A stretch of DNA of 64,000 nucleotides, from the NCBI GenBank assembly GCA_029948255.1, contig JALIZF010001645.1, positions 372,001 to 436,000 on the forward strand, in the 5' to 3' direction. Below, piece by piece: positions 12,001 through 20,919 of this stretch. The position numbers and the translations under genes are program-made. This DNA is from Telmatactis stephensoni (lineage: Eukaryota > Cnidaria > Anthozoa > Actiniaria > Isophelliidae). The notes under the pieces were generated by a model. It was not told the DNA's origin and made no database searches. It saw only the letters and a list, made by a program, of their open reading frames with translations. Numbering within the stretch: position 1 is the stretch's first letter; each line of letters starts with the position of its first letter.

Positions 12001-12518
12001 TGCCTAATCTACGAGTTTCGCGGCTCTTTAAGTATTATGGTATCTTGATGCATGCAACATGTACAACAGAAATGCCATGTTATAATACTACGTATGTACT
12101 TTACTTTCTACAGTTTGAATCTGATGGCAATTGCACCACAATGCCTGAAGGTTACCCTAAGGTATGGACAACGAAAAGAGGAGTATCTTACAAAGCCTAT
12201 TTACGCTTCCCCAAGTTTAATCGATACGTAAAATATGATCCCTTGCTCAATTTGCTGGACTCAGAATCACCAGCAGTATCAAACAGCTCTGCCAATGCAA
12301 CGGCTGCCCCTGACGAGCCTGAAACAGAAGCACCGTCGACATCTGAGTCTGCAACAGAGAAACCAACAACATGTGCGCCATCGATAACTAATACTGCGCA
12401 TGGCAAAAGCAATGCTGATTGCAATTGCAATTGCAATTCAAGCTCGGGCAATATTGGGTCGCTTGAGTGTATTGCTGTAGCTCTTATTGTGATTAAGGGA
12501 ATTTGGATTTGGGGCTGA
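78..12518 (+). CDS. Secreted lysine-rich protein, five exons (hypothetical)
   Basis: Exons are 78-120, 9497-9780, 10387-10545, 11558-11803 and 12114-12518. Every junction has GT..AG and the phases agree throughout (exon 1 ends in phase 1, the rest in phase 0), giving 378 residues. Residues 1-14 (MKYTFALVLFLVIV) are a signal-peptide core. Exon 2 begins with a Lys/Arg run and holds a Cys pair. Exon 4 is very basic (repeated GKK/KGK/KSK). Exon 5 has a Ser/Thr/Pro/Glu-rich stretch, a Cys/Asn repeat and a hydrophobic C-terminus (residues about 358-378), suggesting a GPI signal or membrane anchor. N-glycosylation sequons include NES, NWT, NCT, NSS and NAT. No named domain is recognised. The mix of signal peptide, basic core and acidic/mucin-like tail resembles cnidarian organic-matrix proteins, but that is inference. 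The first intron is 9.4 kb because of transposon insertions. Confidence 0.72.
121..1693. other. Intron 1, 5' part: no gene
   Basis: The intron begins with a strong donor (GTAAGT at 121). It holds AT-rich sequence with short non-conserved ORFs, a (TG)n microsatellite near 1305-1327 and no coding signal that I can support. Confidence 0.5.
1694..1992 (+). repeat. 5' LTR
   Basis: It starts TGTAAGAGAG and ends GAAGTTGTTACA. It contains a TATA-like TATTTAA near 1778-1785 and an AATAAA polyadenylation signal at 1975-1980. I saw no difference from the 3' LTR. Confidence 0.95.
1995..2012 (+). promoter_or_regulatory. Primer binding site, tRNA-Lys (Lys1,2 type)
   Basis: TGGCGCCCAACGTGGGGC lies 2 bases after the 5' LTR. 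It is complementary to the 3' end of the tRNA-Lys1,2 class used by several retroviruses and gypsy-like elements. Confidence 0.9.
2310..2449 (+). repeat. Tandem repeat, 4 x 35 bp, in the retrotransposon leader
   Basis: Four head-to-tail 35-bp copies start at 2310, 2345, 2380 and 2415, each beginning GGACC(C/T)TTCAGCAAGCAAGG. A fifth partial copy breaks down after 2455. Copies differ only at the C/T position. The repeat is in the untranslated leader between primer site and gag. Confidence 0.93.
3129..4385 (+). CDS. gag: Gag, PNMA/gypsy-type capsid, no zinc knuckle
   Basis: It encodes 418 residues from the ATG at 3129 (context ACAATGG). The frame is open further upstream but without an ATG. Residues about 140-312 form an alpha-helical capsid region: it starts FSGSISKGEVSFEAWKFEVR, contains YGIVQSGTTLLQQFY, and ends in a helix rich in Glu and Arg. 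This pattern matches the Gag of gypsy elements related to vertebrate PNMA proteins. The C-terminal third is a Lys/Glu coiled-coil-like segment. No CCHC zinc knuckle is present, so RNA binding probably uses basic residues. It ends in TAG at 4383-4385, before pol. Confidence 0.88.
   Translation: MAEASTRVEFEEDETDRLAEAVMTLRRSGLFSVEPIEQLPEHSEQLSEENLFGFNLNTTNIKETTQYEMTSTPTRFKTMLLPPSSFIVPVKSSTPTLQETRMTQTEPFERGPSKSFRIDSDKAKEIVKSTSLEIDPVVYGRAPRISNFSGSISKGEVSFEAWKFEVRCLMKDKVYHKDLLLQSVRRSLKGEASRVAMHLGENATLDVILQKLETVYGIVQSGTTLLQQFYNSKQEVDETVAAYGCKLEDILNKAISRGAVAKEQADEMLRSKLWTGLRDERVRNATRHKYDSIRDFDKLRAELRAMEQEIHELDGVRGKVPKVQKATYMPQTKTAREYPKTTGVSEISDKSTLEELAKKVNALEAKVKELPDNTKMLSRILEKIEKLEKNPSHGKDTPKEKESAKPSNSGRPLARDRQ
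4412..8311 (+). CDS. pol: Pol polyprotein: protease, RT, RNase H, integrase
   Basis: It encodes 1299 residues, uninterrupted. The aspartic protease has DTGS at residues 25-28. The reverse transcriptase (about 320-520) has the YIDD catalytic box at 477-480. RNase H starts near NTDASKDGLG (Asp634). The integrase has an HHCC zinc finger from about residue 891, then Asp957, Asp1016 and Glu1052, the last two 35 residues apart (DD35E). A basic C-terminal tail follows. Pol is in the -1 frame relative to gag. Its frame is open from 4325, overlapping gag by about 60 bases, but the first ATG is 26 bases after the gag stop. Expression by -1 frameshifting or by reinitiation are both possible; I see no clear slippery heptamer. 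Confidence 0.95.
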   Translation: MSDLLGDVNVSLLYVENVPCLVLVDTGSQISTVSENFYNEYLSDCPLQQLDLLVKIEGAGGQEVPFKGFIEVEVSFPEQSSGVDERVQALLLVVPNTAFNKQVPVVLGTNLIKQCKDRCIEHHGQSYLRRAKPDLAWRLAYQNLAHRDKKSRKALKTNKVRVESDNPIVIHANETTVVWSKVKTQKISCVSLCALVEPDSEELLSPLEVIPTLVRVNMDGKRNCIPIKVHNPSPKDVTIPPRAVFASLQQVSIVGGSEESVEPEQIDPAACQFEFSDSPMNEEQKKTALDMLGKWESRVFARSSNDLGCTSSVKHKIHLTDNVPFKQRHRRIPPSQYEEVRQHLKEMLDCGVIRESHSPWSSPVVLVRKRDGSLRFCIDFRKLNLRTIKDAYSIPRIDEALEAMGGSSWFTVLDLKSGYWQIEVEEEDKPKTAFTVGPLGFYECNRMAFGLTNAPATFQRLMEHCMSDLNFRKCIVYIDDIVVYAKTFQEHLERLEAVFERLERYGLKLKSSKCSFFQNKVKYLGHVISSEGIETDPDKIEAVKNWPIPKNLADLRTFLGFAGYYRKFVPNFTRLVKPLNDLVTRMLKSGKKSEKEWEWTEECQRAFERVVEILSSPLVLGYPDFKKPFVLNTDASKDGLGATLSQKEDGREKVIAFASRALRKSEQNYPAHKLEFLCMKWAVTEKFHDYLYGNTFTVHTDNNPLTYVTTSAKLDATGHRWLAALATYNFDIVYRSGRKNVDADALSRRPHEDMCTIKEDTIKAISQSLSLDGVPCIENFLVDIDSITEGSGICCQSQTSIPALSHEDLRSLVRDDKVLAKVKMYLEKGSKPSRREARNEENKVLRILKSWDQLILDKGVIYRRGKTGPQGEHVLQLLVPEKLKRKALSGVHDDSGHFSVERTLDLARSRFYWPGMAKDVENWVKNCKACVLRKNPRRVAPLVSVTTSEPLELVCMDFLKLEKCKGGYENILIITDHFTRYAQAIPTLNQTAKTTAKALFNNFIVHYGFPARIHSDQGRNFESKIISQLCKMANTTKTRTTPYHPMGNGMCERFNRTLLHMLGTLGKEQKANWKEFVAPVVHAYNATKHDSTGVSPFYLMFGRHPRLAIDLYFSHDPNAFQGKDESVFIEDLRKRLDYAYKLAKGNATTSSRHQKEIYDRRRPTSGTLGPGDKVLVKNVTPQGKLDNYWEDDIYIVVDKPNEDIPVYNVKREDGKGRTKRLHRNLLLPCPTSGLHSSHSSYERQERTHDSEMRNRHSYEPSNTESNSDSEETDDEKRTDRPQRNRRKPTWMRNSSWIFS
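8414..8442 (+). promoter_or_regulatory. Polypurine tract
   Basis: An almost pure A/G run lies directly before the 3' LTR, at the expected place for the plus-strand primer. Confidence 0.85.
8443..8741 (+). repeat. 3' LTR
   Basis: It is the same 299-bp sequence as 1694-1992, with no difference seen by eye. The downstream CAAC is the target duplication. Confidence 0.95.
9040..9354 (-). mobile_element. tRNA-derived SINE, copy 1
   Basis: Read on the minus strand, the head (about 9265-9354) has a B box GGTTCGATTCC and a degenerate A-box region. The core TTTTTCTCCGGGTTCTCCGG and a TTTATT-rich 3' tail follow. The same core occurs at 38.3 and 61.8 kb. It lies in intron 1 of the secreted-protein gene. 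Confidence 0.8.
9830..10270 (+). repeat. Very long (TTC/CTT)n tract in intron 2
   Basis: Two nearly pure TTC runs (about 9850-9970 and 10108-10186) are separated and followed by CTCGTTCTTGTT variants. The long Leu and Ser ORFs that cross it are artefacts of the repeat. Confidence 0.95.
11255..11410. mobile_element. Foldback/MITE-like palindrome in intron 3
   Basis: Left arm 11271-11330 and right arm 11331-11394 are near-perfect reverse complements (ATGTCTCTGTACTGTGATAT and its partner) with almost no spacer. A third, diverged arm copy lies at about 11450-11475. Confidence 0.8.
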
Positions 12519-14138
12519 TTAACATCATTCGTATCCTAAAATATCGCTTTCATTAAAACGTTGCTTCCAAAACGAATTAGTAGTTTAACTACTAATACTA
12601 ATATGCAACTACTATAGCTTACAAATAAGAGATAAAGATGTTATAAATGTTATCAGCTCAGTAAAACGTGTACATTTTAACAACTGTGTCATTAAAAAGA
12701 CATGCATGTTTGAAATTGCATTGTTTTTGCTTATTTCGCATACAATTTGCTTTCCTAATGCTGAATATAGAGCTCTTCCCTGCAAGGAGCGTATTTCCGG
12801 GACATTTATAACGAGATATTTTTCCTGTAGTTTCCAGCCATTTGGTTAAAGAAACCTTGATTGTCAAGAGAAATGTTGCCAGTGTTATAATAGCTAACAT
12901 GAATACACAGTGGCTAACACGAGTGTTCAGACCAATCACGAACGTTCTTAGAATCCCAGACAGTGTAAGCCAATCACAATCTACCGTATATAATCGTGCA
13001 AGGTTTTTCTCGTTAATTCGCAGACGGACTAAACCAGGGTTTTGTTTTTTCGGTTGTAACACAGACTAGAGAAATGACCTTTAAAATACTAGTTATTTAT
13101 ACTAGTTTGAAAATCTATAGTAAAAGCTCTGACTTTTTAATCATCTTTGATCAACGCCTTTTTTATGTTTGAACCTTGCGGTTGCCGCCATCTTTGGTCT
13201 AATATATGACGTTTCACGGTTGCTTGTTTGTCATTTGGACAATAACTACAATGGCTAGTTCTAAAAATGACTAGTCAATTCTTGGCCTTTATCCAGTAAA
13301 AATGCTAAAAAGCGTTGCATGATTTTTTGGAATGTTTCTTTTTTCATTCCAGTACAGATATACCTAACAATTCTTTAAAGGAAATCGAGCCTTTCAAGGA
13401 TTTCATTATTGTCTTCCGCAGCAAGCAGCTCCTCTGATCTACTACTAGGATTCCTTTGGACTTCACTGAAAAGGGAAATCTTCTCTTCTTTTTCCATCCT
13501 CAATCCTGTCCGTCAAATTTTAGGAATTTAGCGCATTAGTGGAGAGTCAATTAGTACAGTTGTGTTGCTTGTGTGATTAACGTTTACATTTAGTCTTTTG
13601 CTCATCTAATTTCCAATAATAATAATAATACAGTCAGTAAATGCGCAAAAAATAGAGAACAATATATTATTATATTGAGAAATTAAATCTTGCAGTGCTA
13701 GATTAAGTCTGTTTTGAAACCGTACATCTCACACAGGGTGGGAACTAAATTCCATATAAAAACTGTTATCCAAGGAAGTCAGTTCTTGATCATTCTACTG
13801 TAGAACTGCAGCTGTTCAAAACTACTGATTAATTTTAATTAAACTAATCAATTGAGCATGTTGTCAAGGCTTTTTACCAAAAAACATAAAGCTCGCATAA
13901 CTTATTCCCAGCATGTAAATAATCCAAATAATTACAAATTACTCCTGTAAAAAACAACTTTAGTCGTAGTACTTTTAACTATATACTACCCCCGTAGTAT
14001 TAAAAATCGAGATCACACTCGAAAATCTTTTGAATTACTTGCCTCCGGCTCATGATGCACAAAAATTTCTCATGTTCTCCCAACAATCCCAAGTAGTACT
14101 GTTTGTAACAGAAAATAGAAACGCGGAAAACGATTTGC

Positions 14139-14413
14139 AATGCATTCTCAAAAAGGTTGTCCAGATGAAAAGACGTAGTTTACTCGTCAATAAACTCATT
14201 TGCATAGATCAGATGTTCAATTTTCTCGGCGCAGGATTTTCAATTCAAAATATCGAAGTATATTGCATATTATATATATTGTGCATGATGGATTGTAGTT
14301 TTGCAGCTAAAGTTAAAATTAGTGCCAGAATATTATATTGAAAATGTGATATATGCAAATATCTTTATTAATGACTAAACGTCTTTTCATCTGGACAACC
14401 TTTTTGAGAATGA
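14139..14413. mobile_element. Foldback/MITE-like element
   Basis: Arms of about 35 bp (14139-14173 and 14379-14413, core AAAAAGGTTGTCCAGATGAA) are near-perfect reverse complements. Weaker pairing continues inwards for about another 40 bp. There is no coding sequence. Confidence 0.75.
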
Positions 14414-15200
14414 CTGTATAGCTTCATCTCAAAAATTAGTTGCAATTCGTTTTGCACGATACAGGGCTCCCTGTAAGGTATTGCGTTTCCATTGCATGGG
14501 GGGTATGGCTGACTTCCATGCAGTGCACGTACAGTTTACCTGGTTTCTTGCAATTGTATACACTTGTGGTGAAATGTCCATCATTGTGTATAATTGATGA
14601 TACCATTATTCCTACAAATTAGCAAAATTACTCAAACGGAATATTCATCTAGATGAACTGCCTAATGATTATCTAAGTGATCGAAAACGTTTGCAAATTA
14701 TCAGTTTGATGTATAGATCTCTTTTTTTAGATATCACAAAATTAAGGCTCATGCCTAAATTCTAAGGTCTTAATAATGTGAATTTATTTCTTACCTCTGA
14801 AAAGTGCAGGATGTTGCCGAGTAGTTTTGTTGCTAATCAAGTGCTTTGAAATATTATATATATTATATGATATTAATATATTTAAAAAAGAAAAGAGATC
14901 TAGAGCTAGCGCCTCTTCCTTATTCCTCCCCGTCTACGCAAGCAAAAACATTTAATGATGCTAATCAATTTGTTTACACTGATCCCCTTCGCCACTATAA
15001 GAATTTTACTGTCTGTCTTCTTGCCTTTTTCTGAAGACTTCTTGCAAATGTACGGCAGTTAAAATTATTTCAGTCATGCATGATCAAATAGTAAAAGCCA
15101 CTCAATCAGCCAGCTCAACTTCATGCTTAGTTTATTAATTCCTAGACTACATGTACAATGGCCGAAAACAGTCTATTAATTATATATTAACAATATATTG

Positions 15201-15632
15201 AGGGGATTTTTTTCAAGTTCGAGCAGTGAATGATAAAAATCCTATAAAGTTGGAGAGTAGCTGTTGTACAAAACTAAAATCCTTTCTGTCAGAAAGTTTA
15301 AGTTGTTTGTAAGTAGTTTTGGCCGATGAAAGTTGAATCGAAAATTAATTTGGATCGAAAATCAGGTTTAGGTCTTCATTTGCTCACTTGCTATGTTTTC
15401 TTTATATTCAGCTTGAAAAAGCTTAATCCCAGTGACAACTTCAAGACAAAGTATTTGTACAATTCAAAAATCTGTTTTAAACAGGTATTCTATCTTGGTA
15501 TATCGGTTTTTAACCGGTAGAAAAAGCTGTGTTAATCCAGAACGAAAATTTGGATTACAAAACTCGCACGAAGGTCTAGTTTTTGGCGCTTTTCTCCATT
15601 ATTGCTCGTCATTGAAAAAAATCTCCTCTTAA
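15201..15632 (+). repeat. Dispersed repeat, copy 1 (about 430 bp)
   Basis: This segment matches 55858-56300 over its length with scattered substitutions and indels, from GATTTTTTTCAAGTTCGAGC to AAAAAAATCTCCTCTTAAG. No coding potential is seen. The family is not recognised. Confidence 0.75.
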
Positions 15633-16061
15633 GTCAGCTGTCTGTCGATCGTAAGCACCACTGTGAGAGTGCACGAAGCTCGAAAGTTCGAACGGTTGCT
15701 GCTTTGAATATCTACAAAAAAAACAGCTAGGTGCTTTCGGAACGTTTTATCTTTCTGGGCGAATGATGGTTTGATTAAAACCGTAAAAACGTAATGACAT
15801 GTCTTCATAAACCTGAAATTAAAAAAAAGTCAGTTCTTGATCATTGTACTTAAGAACTGCAGCTGTTATGATTGTTTTGGTATGGTTTTTGTTTTCTTTG
15901 TTTTTATGTTTGCAAAGTCCCTGTATAGTGTACTATAAAGCGAGCTAATCACAAACCACTTTTCAATACGACAACTTCTTTACTCATAGTTGTTCAAAAG
16001 TGGAATTCATCAGGAAACCATAATTCATAATTCATAATTCAGGCAGACAATTTTAAGTAAA

Positions 16062-16284
16062 ATAAGATGAAAGATAATCCGAATAATTATTGCATTTCCT
16101 ATTACTGGAATATTCCCAGGCAGGAAAGACAAGGTTCTCGTAGACTAGCAATATTTCAGTCATATAGCCTGATGATGGTTTGAAATAAACCGAAATATTG
16201 CTAGTCTACAGGAACTTTGTCTTTCCTACCTGGGAGTATTCCAGTAGTCGGAAATACAATTATTCGGATTATCTATCATCTTAT
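16062..16284. mobile_element. Foldback/MITE-like palindrome
   Basis: Arms of about 95 bp (16062-16158 and 16190-16284) are reverse complements with a few mismatches and a 31-bp loop. They begin ATAAGATGAAAGATAATCCG. Confidence 0.85.
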
Positions 16285-16544
16285 ATTACACAAACTCGCT
16301 TTCTTGGCAGTGTTGTAACAACAGAATTCTATACAAAATGGTCATCGCGTGCGATAACTCTTTTGTGAAGTTCTTTCGCCAGCTATCTAATACGGCAATA
16401 ACCGTGCGCACGCCTACATATGCGGTTTGATAAGAATTAATGAAAATCAGGAAACTTAGTCAAAAAGGCCTGGCCATACTTAATAGGCCTCCTTTTATGA
16501 AGACTATGAACAGGCCATTGTTTGATAACCTTCTATTTCAGCAT

Positions 16545-17580
16545 TGTCTCTTGCCTCTCGAGTGACTATCCCAGTCAGTACCACCATATTGCAGCCACGT
16601 TCTTGTATGTTGTCATTCATTGACTGTGTCCTACGATTACCTTCAAAACAGGGCCAAGAGAAAAACGCACGTGACTGACGAGACGAGTACGGAATTGGCG
16701 GGAAATCGTACCATACACAAGTGGATTACAACAACTATGGAAAAGGAAAAGTTCGGATGAAAAGAGGAAAAGTACATTGGTTAGAGGTATTCTCAAAAAC
16801 AATTTTGCTCAAAAAAGCAAGGTGTCCTGGCAAGGTCAAAACAGTGTATAGAATTACAATAATCACGGAGATTTTCAATACTTCTCTATCTTGCTTGCGT
16901 TTTCGAGCCAGTTGAAGATGATTTCCTTGGCCTAGTCCGCAATGTGGAACTTTGTGGTGTTTAAGGTACAAGACAATTTTGGTGTAACAAATAGTTATAA
17001 TGGTCAAAGGAATTGGATACTGTACCACGAATAATGTCATGGTGTAGACTTTGTTCATCGTCTGTGATGGCCAGTTTTCGTAACAATATCCACTATTCTC
17101 ATTGAACTGTAGCACTAGAAAGTATGGTATGAAAATGACGTGAGCCCAAACCCATATGCCTACGAGTGTTCCATAGATGGCTTTTCTTCCAGGTTTAAAC
17201 GTAAAAGGGGGTGCAATGATTTTAAATCTACAGATTGCAATGGTAGTTACTGTGTACATGCTTACTGTCGAAGCAATTGCGAACATAAGATTAAAGATCT
17301 TACAAAAATACAACGACTTCTTGATTCTAGTATATTCTTTGATCATATATACCACCAAGAAGATCAGATGTGCGATGCTCAAGTTCCCAATAAGGTATTC
17401 ATAAGGTGGTCTTGTTTTTGTTTTACGTTGTTTCAAGATGAGAAGGACGAGTGAGTTTCCAAGGATTCCCACAACAAACATGATAACAGCTACAGCTATC
17501 TTGACTTTCCATTGAAGACTTTCTCGAGAGATGAATGGTCCATCTCTGATGTTAAATGTCTTACTGGTGTTCATGATCAT
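16545..17580 (-). pseudogene. Rhodopsin-class GPCR 1, frameshifted
   Basis: The first 281 codons (ATG at 17580 to a stop at 16735) cover TM1 to TM6 of the family: GNSLVLLIL in TM1, PYEYLIGNLSIAHLIF in TM2 and the usual loop Cys. A frameshift near 16790 puts TM7 with CCNPLVYGTISRQF in another frame (to 16617). Homology to the C-tail of the 42.5-kb gene runs on to about 16545. The TM2 Asp conserved in class A receptors is His here. It may be a recent pseudogene, or an assembly error may cause the shift. Confidence 0.75.
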
Positions 17581-17768
17581 GGTTTGTTCAATCCATGTTT
17601 GACTGAAAATTAAAGACCTTGGATTTGTTTTGCGGCCGATAATGCACTTGAATATTGACCTTTTACCGACGTTATATATATATTATGTACTATAATAGTC
17701 CAATTCCGACATAGGCTTCACCTGCCACATACAAAGGAATTATGATAACGAGGCTACATGCTAATTAA

Positions 17769-18148
17769 CCATTTTCATATCGAATAGAGGACTGGGTACC
17801 AGTTTGAATATTTAATGCAATTAAAAAATGAACTTCATAACGTGAAAGAACACATCAAAATATACAAGACTATGAAGTTTCATTGCATTCTGTAGAATAT
17901 CAACTGTGTGACAGCCATTACAAATATGTGAAAAATTATAAAGAAATGTATTGTCCCTCCAAACCATACATCCCCTTGTAATTTTATGCACCTTTGAAAG
18001 GCTACTACTGTGGAAATATATAGCGAAGTACCATCAAATTTTGGAATGTTGTATAATTTGATATGCTCTCTCACGTGATGGGGCTCATTTCCTAATTGCA
18101 TTAAATATTTAAACTAGTACCCAGTCCCCTACTCGATATGGAAATGGC
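17769..18148. mobile_element. Foldback/MITE-like element
   Basis: Arms of about 100 bp (17769-17870 and 18048-18148) pair as reverse complements with some mismatches. The ends read CCATTTTCATATCGAATAG and CTACTCGATATGGAAATGG. Confidence 0.8.
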
Positions 18149-18200
18149 CAATAAACTTTTGTCTTGTTACGAATAACTGACCTTCGTAGCGTCGTCTTGA

Positions 18201-18310
18201 TTCTTTTGTTTTTGCTTAACGTTGTTTCAAGATGAGAAGGACGGTGAGTTTCATGCAAGGATTGCCATTACAAACATGATGACAATACAGCCATCTTGAA
18301 TTTCCCTTGA
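18201..18310 (-). pseudogene. Decayed GPCR fragment (TM1 region)
   Basis: The minus strand matches the TM1/loop 1 segment of the neighbouring receptors, including the stretch encoding LILKQ, with several indels. No frame is open. Confidence 0.65.
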
Positions 18311-18413
18311 ATAAATTAATCTTGATGTCGATGAATTTTCCATCTTGAATAATAGACATGTATATTGTTTCAAAAATCGCGGACGGTCTAACATCTGAAT
18401 CTTAATCTGAATC

Positions 18414-18581
18414 TTCGTAGACGGTCTGAATCTGAGCGAGAAGCCAATGAAATTCTTGGTAAGAATTTAGAGCGAATTCCAACATAAAGTGATAAGAGTA
18501 TCAATGGATGATATTGCGCATATTTAAAGATAAAAAACTCGTTCTTACAATTCTCAGATTCAGATTTCAGACCGTCTACGT
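18414..18581. mobile_element. Small foldback element
   Basis: CGTAGACGGTCTGAATCTGAG at 18415-18435 is reverse-complementary to 18553-18580, with one short indel. It is non-coding. Confidence 0.6.
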
Positions 18582-19944
18582 TTTTTGTAACACGTATATA
18601 TTCAAATTGGTTCAAAGTTGGAGCAGCTTGACATGACGTTGTTCAGTTATCTACAATTCATCTAACTACATAAATGACTGTCCGATTAGAGTGTCATTTA
18701 GTTTTTAACTTGAAATAAAGGAAGTTCATGTTGATGACTAGTTAGAACAGCTGTTGAGAATTATCAAATGGTTTACTACTGGTCTGTTTGACATCTTACA
18801 GCGTGTCACCTTTTAAGTCATTTTGCATGAAAAGCCCCGAATATCTTTATTAAACTGCTTGTAATTAAGTATATTGTATGTGTAATTATAGTATAAACTA
18901 ATTGAAATTTCTGCAATTTGCTTGGCGCAGAGAAGTGGTACGTAGTTCAGCCAAATGTTAAGATACCATTAAGAGAAAATTACAGTTTGTAGGGCTTCTG
19001 CTTTCTTTCTCAGCATAAGTGGTTATAAATTATACGTATTACGCTTACGCAAAATGACTATGCAAAAATAAGTTATGAGAGAATGGCGGCCGGGCCAACC
19101 CGGACAGCTTGCTCGCGTAAAAAGGACCGAAATATTCTTAGAAGTCGAAAAACTAAGAAACATATACGTAAGAAAATACGTAGGAAAATACGTAGGAAAT
19201 GGATTTTCCAACTATTGGAAATAGGTAGGAAATGTAAATTTCTTTTTGTTTGTTGTGCAATTTTGTAATCACCTATATGATTTTGGCACAAATTGCACTC
19301 CACTCAGTTTAATTACCATTATGAATTAACGAAAGCACAGGCAGCTCAATTGCAAGCTTATTATCTGACACAGTTTAAACATATCAACATTTAGCTTCAA
19401 TATACACATTAATTCTAAAACTCTAAAATACGATCTTTGGCAAAGATAATTACAAAATACATTCATATAAGCTGTGGAGTGGTGGGTGGTAAATATACTG
19501 CTTCTTAGAGCGGATTTCCTAAATATGAGTGTGAAACGAACAGCGTCGTGCCATGACCGTGTCAGTGCCGTTTTCACAGTCATACCAAATCTACTCTAGG
19601 GAAGCACTTATTTCTGAGTGCTTCATGCGTTAGATAGACTGATGTGATAATATATAGACATACTAAATTCTTGCTTAGTAACAAAACGCCAATGCTCTCT
19701 TAAAAACGCTTATAGATTTCCTGTTCCCATCGCTGGGTCCGCCTTTCTGAATTAGATTCATATTATCCTTTGTCAATATCCACATTATAAAAATCTAGAA
19801 ATTTTCTTGCAAGGCCAGAGTTAATGGGCCACCTCTTAGAGACTCGCCCTTACTGGACAATTTTCTCTTAAAATGTTCGCTCTTCCATTTTGTATAGCTA
19901 TCCCAGCCAGGACTGCCATATTACAGTCCAGTTTTTGTGTGTTA

Positions 19945-20919
19945 TTAGTGATTCATTGATTGTATCCTACGATTACGTAAAAAACAAGAGTGAAGAAGAG
20001 AATGCACGAGTTGAGCACGGAATTGTCGGGAAATCGTACCGTACACAAGTGGATTACAACAACTGTGGAGGAGTAAAAGTTCGTCTGAAAAGAGGAAAAG
20101 TACTTGGGCTAAAGAGGTATTCTCAAAAACAATTTTGCTCAACCAAGCGATTTGAAACGGTAAAGTCAAAACTGTGTACAGTATTACAATAATCACTGAG
20201 ATTTTCAGCAATTGTTTATCTTGCTTGCGTTTTCGAGCCAGTTGAAGATGATTTCCTTGGCCCAGTCCACAATGTGGAATTTTGTGTTCTTTAAGGTACA
20301 AGACCATTTTAGTGTAGCAAACAGTTATAATGATCATAGGAATTGGATACTGTACCACGAATAATGTCATAGTGTAGATTTTATTCATCGTCTGTGATGG
20401 CCAGTTTTCGTCACAATATCCGCCATAATTCTCATTGAACTGTAGCACTAGAAAGTATGGTATGAAGATGACGTGAGTCCAAACCCATATGCCTACCAAT
20501 GTTCCATAGATGACTTTCCTTCTTGGCTTAAATTTTAAAGGATTTACAATGGCTTTGAATCTAAAGATTGCAATAGCAGTTATTGTGTACATGCTTACAG
20601 TGAAAGAAATTGAATACAAAGTATCGAAGATCTTACAAAAATACAACGACTTTTTGATTCTAGCATATCCTATGATTATATATACCACCAGGAAGATCAG
20701 ATCTGCGATGCTCAAGTTCCCAATAAAGTATTCATAAGGTGGTCTTGTTTTTGTTTTCCGTTGTTTCAAGATGAGAAGGACGAGTGAGTTTCCAAGGATT
20801 CCCACAACAAACATGATAACAGCTATAGCCATCTTGACTTTCCATTGCAGACTTTCTACATTGCTGGGTGTCGACGCATCTGTGATGTTAGACGTCTTAC
20901 TACTGTTGGTCCAGTTCAT
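19945..20919 (-). CDS. Rhodopsin-class GPCR 2, intact
   Basis: It encodes a 324-residue, seven-helix receptor predicted to sit in the plasma membrane and signal through G proteins. Residue landmarks are GNSLV 43-47 (TM1), LSIAD 69-73 (TM2), Cys95 and Cys169 (likely disulfide), CNPLVY 288-293 (TM7) and N-terminal sequons near 3-5 and 11-13. In place of the DRY motif after TM3 it has F-R-F (119-121). The frame is open for 60 more codons upstream with another ATG, but I chose the ATG at 20919 because it aligns with the start of the 42.5-kb paralogue. It looks like a class A peptide-type receptor. The ligand is unknown. Confidence 0.88.
   Translation of the reverse strand: MNWTNSSKTSNITDASTPSNVESLQWKVKMAIAVIMFVVGILGNSLVLLILKQRKTKTRPPYEYFIGNLSIADLIFLVVYIIIGYARIKKSLYFCKIFDTLYSISFTVSMYTITAIAIFRFKAIVNPLKFKPRRKVIYGTLVGIWVWTHVIFIPYFLVLQFNENYGGYCDENWPSQTMNKIYTMTLFVVQYPIPMIIITVCYTKMVLYLKEHKIPHCGLGQGNHLQLARKRKQDKQLLKISVIIVILYTVLTLPFQIAWLSKIVFENTSLAQVLFLFSDELLLLHSCCNPLVYGTISRQFRAQLVHSLLHSCFLRNRRIQSMNH

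Larger units (their letters stand above)
12519..16544. other. Intergenic, no supported gene
   Basis: AT-rich sequence with only short ORFs. It contains the foldback elements at 14139-14413 and 16062-16284 and a dispersed repeat at 15201-15632. The motif AGTCAGTTCTTGATCATT recurs at about 13778 and 15829. Confidence 0.5.

Noticed and set aside
20510..20737. Plus-strand ORFs opposite the receptors (also at 24783 and 42660 on the opposite strand)
   Set aside because: They are antisense shadows of the conserved receptor coding sequence, repeated because the genes are paralogues.
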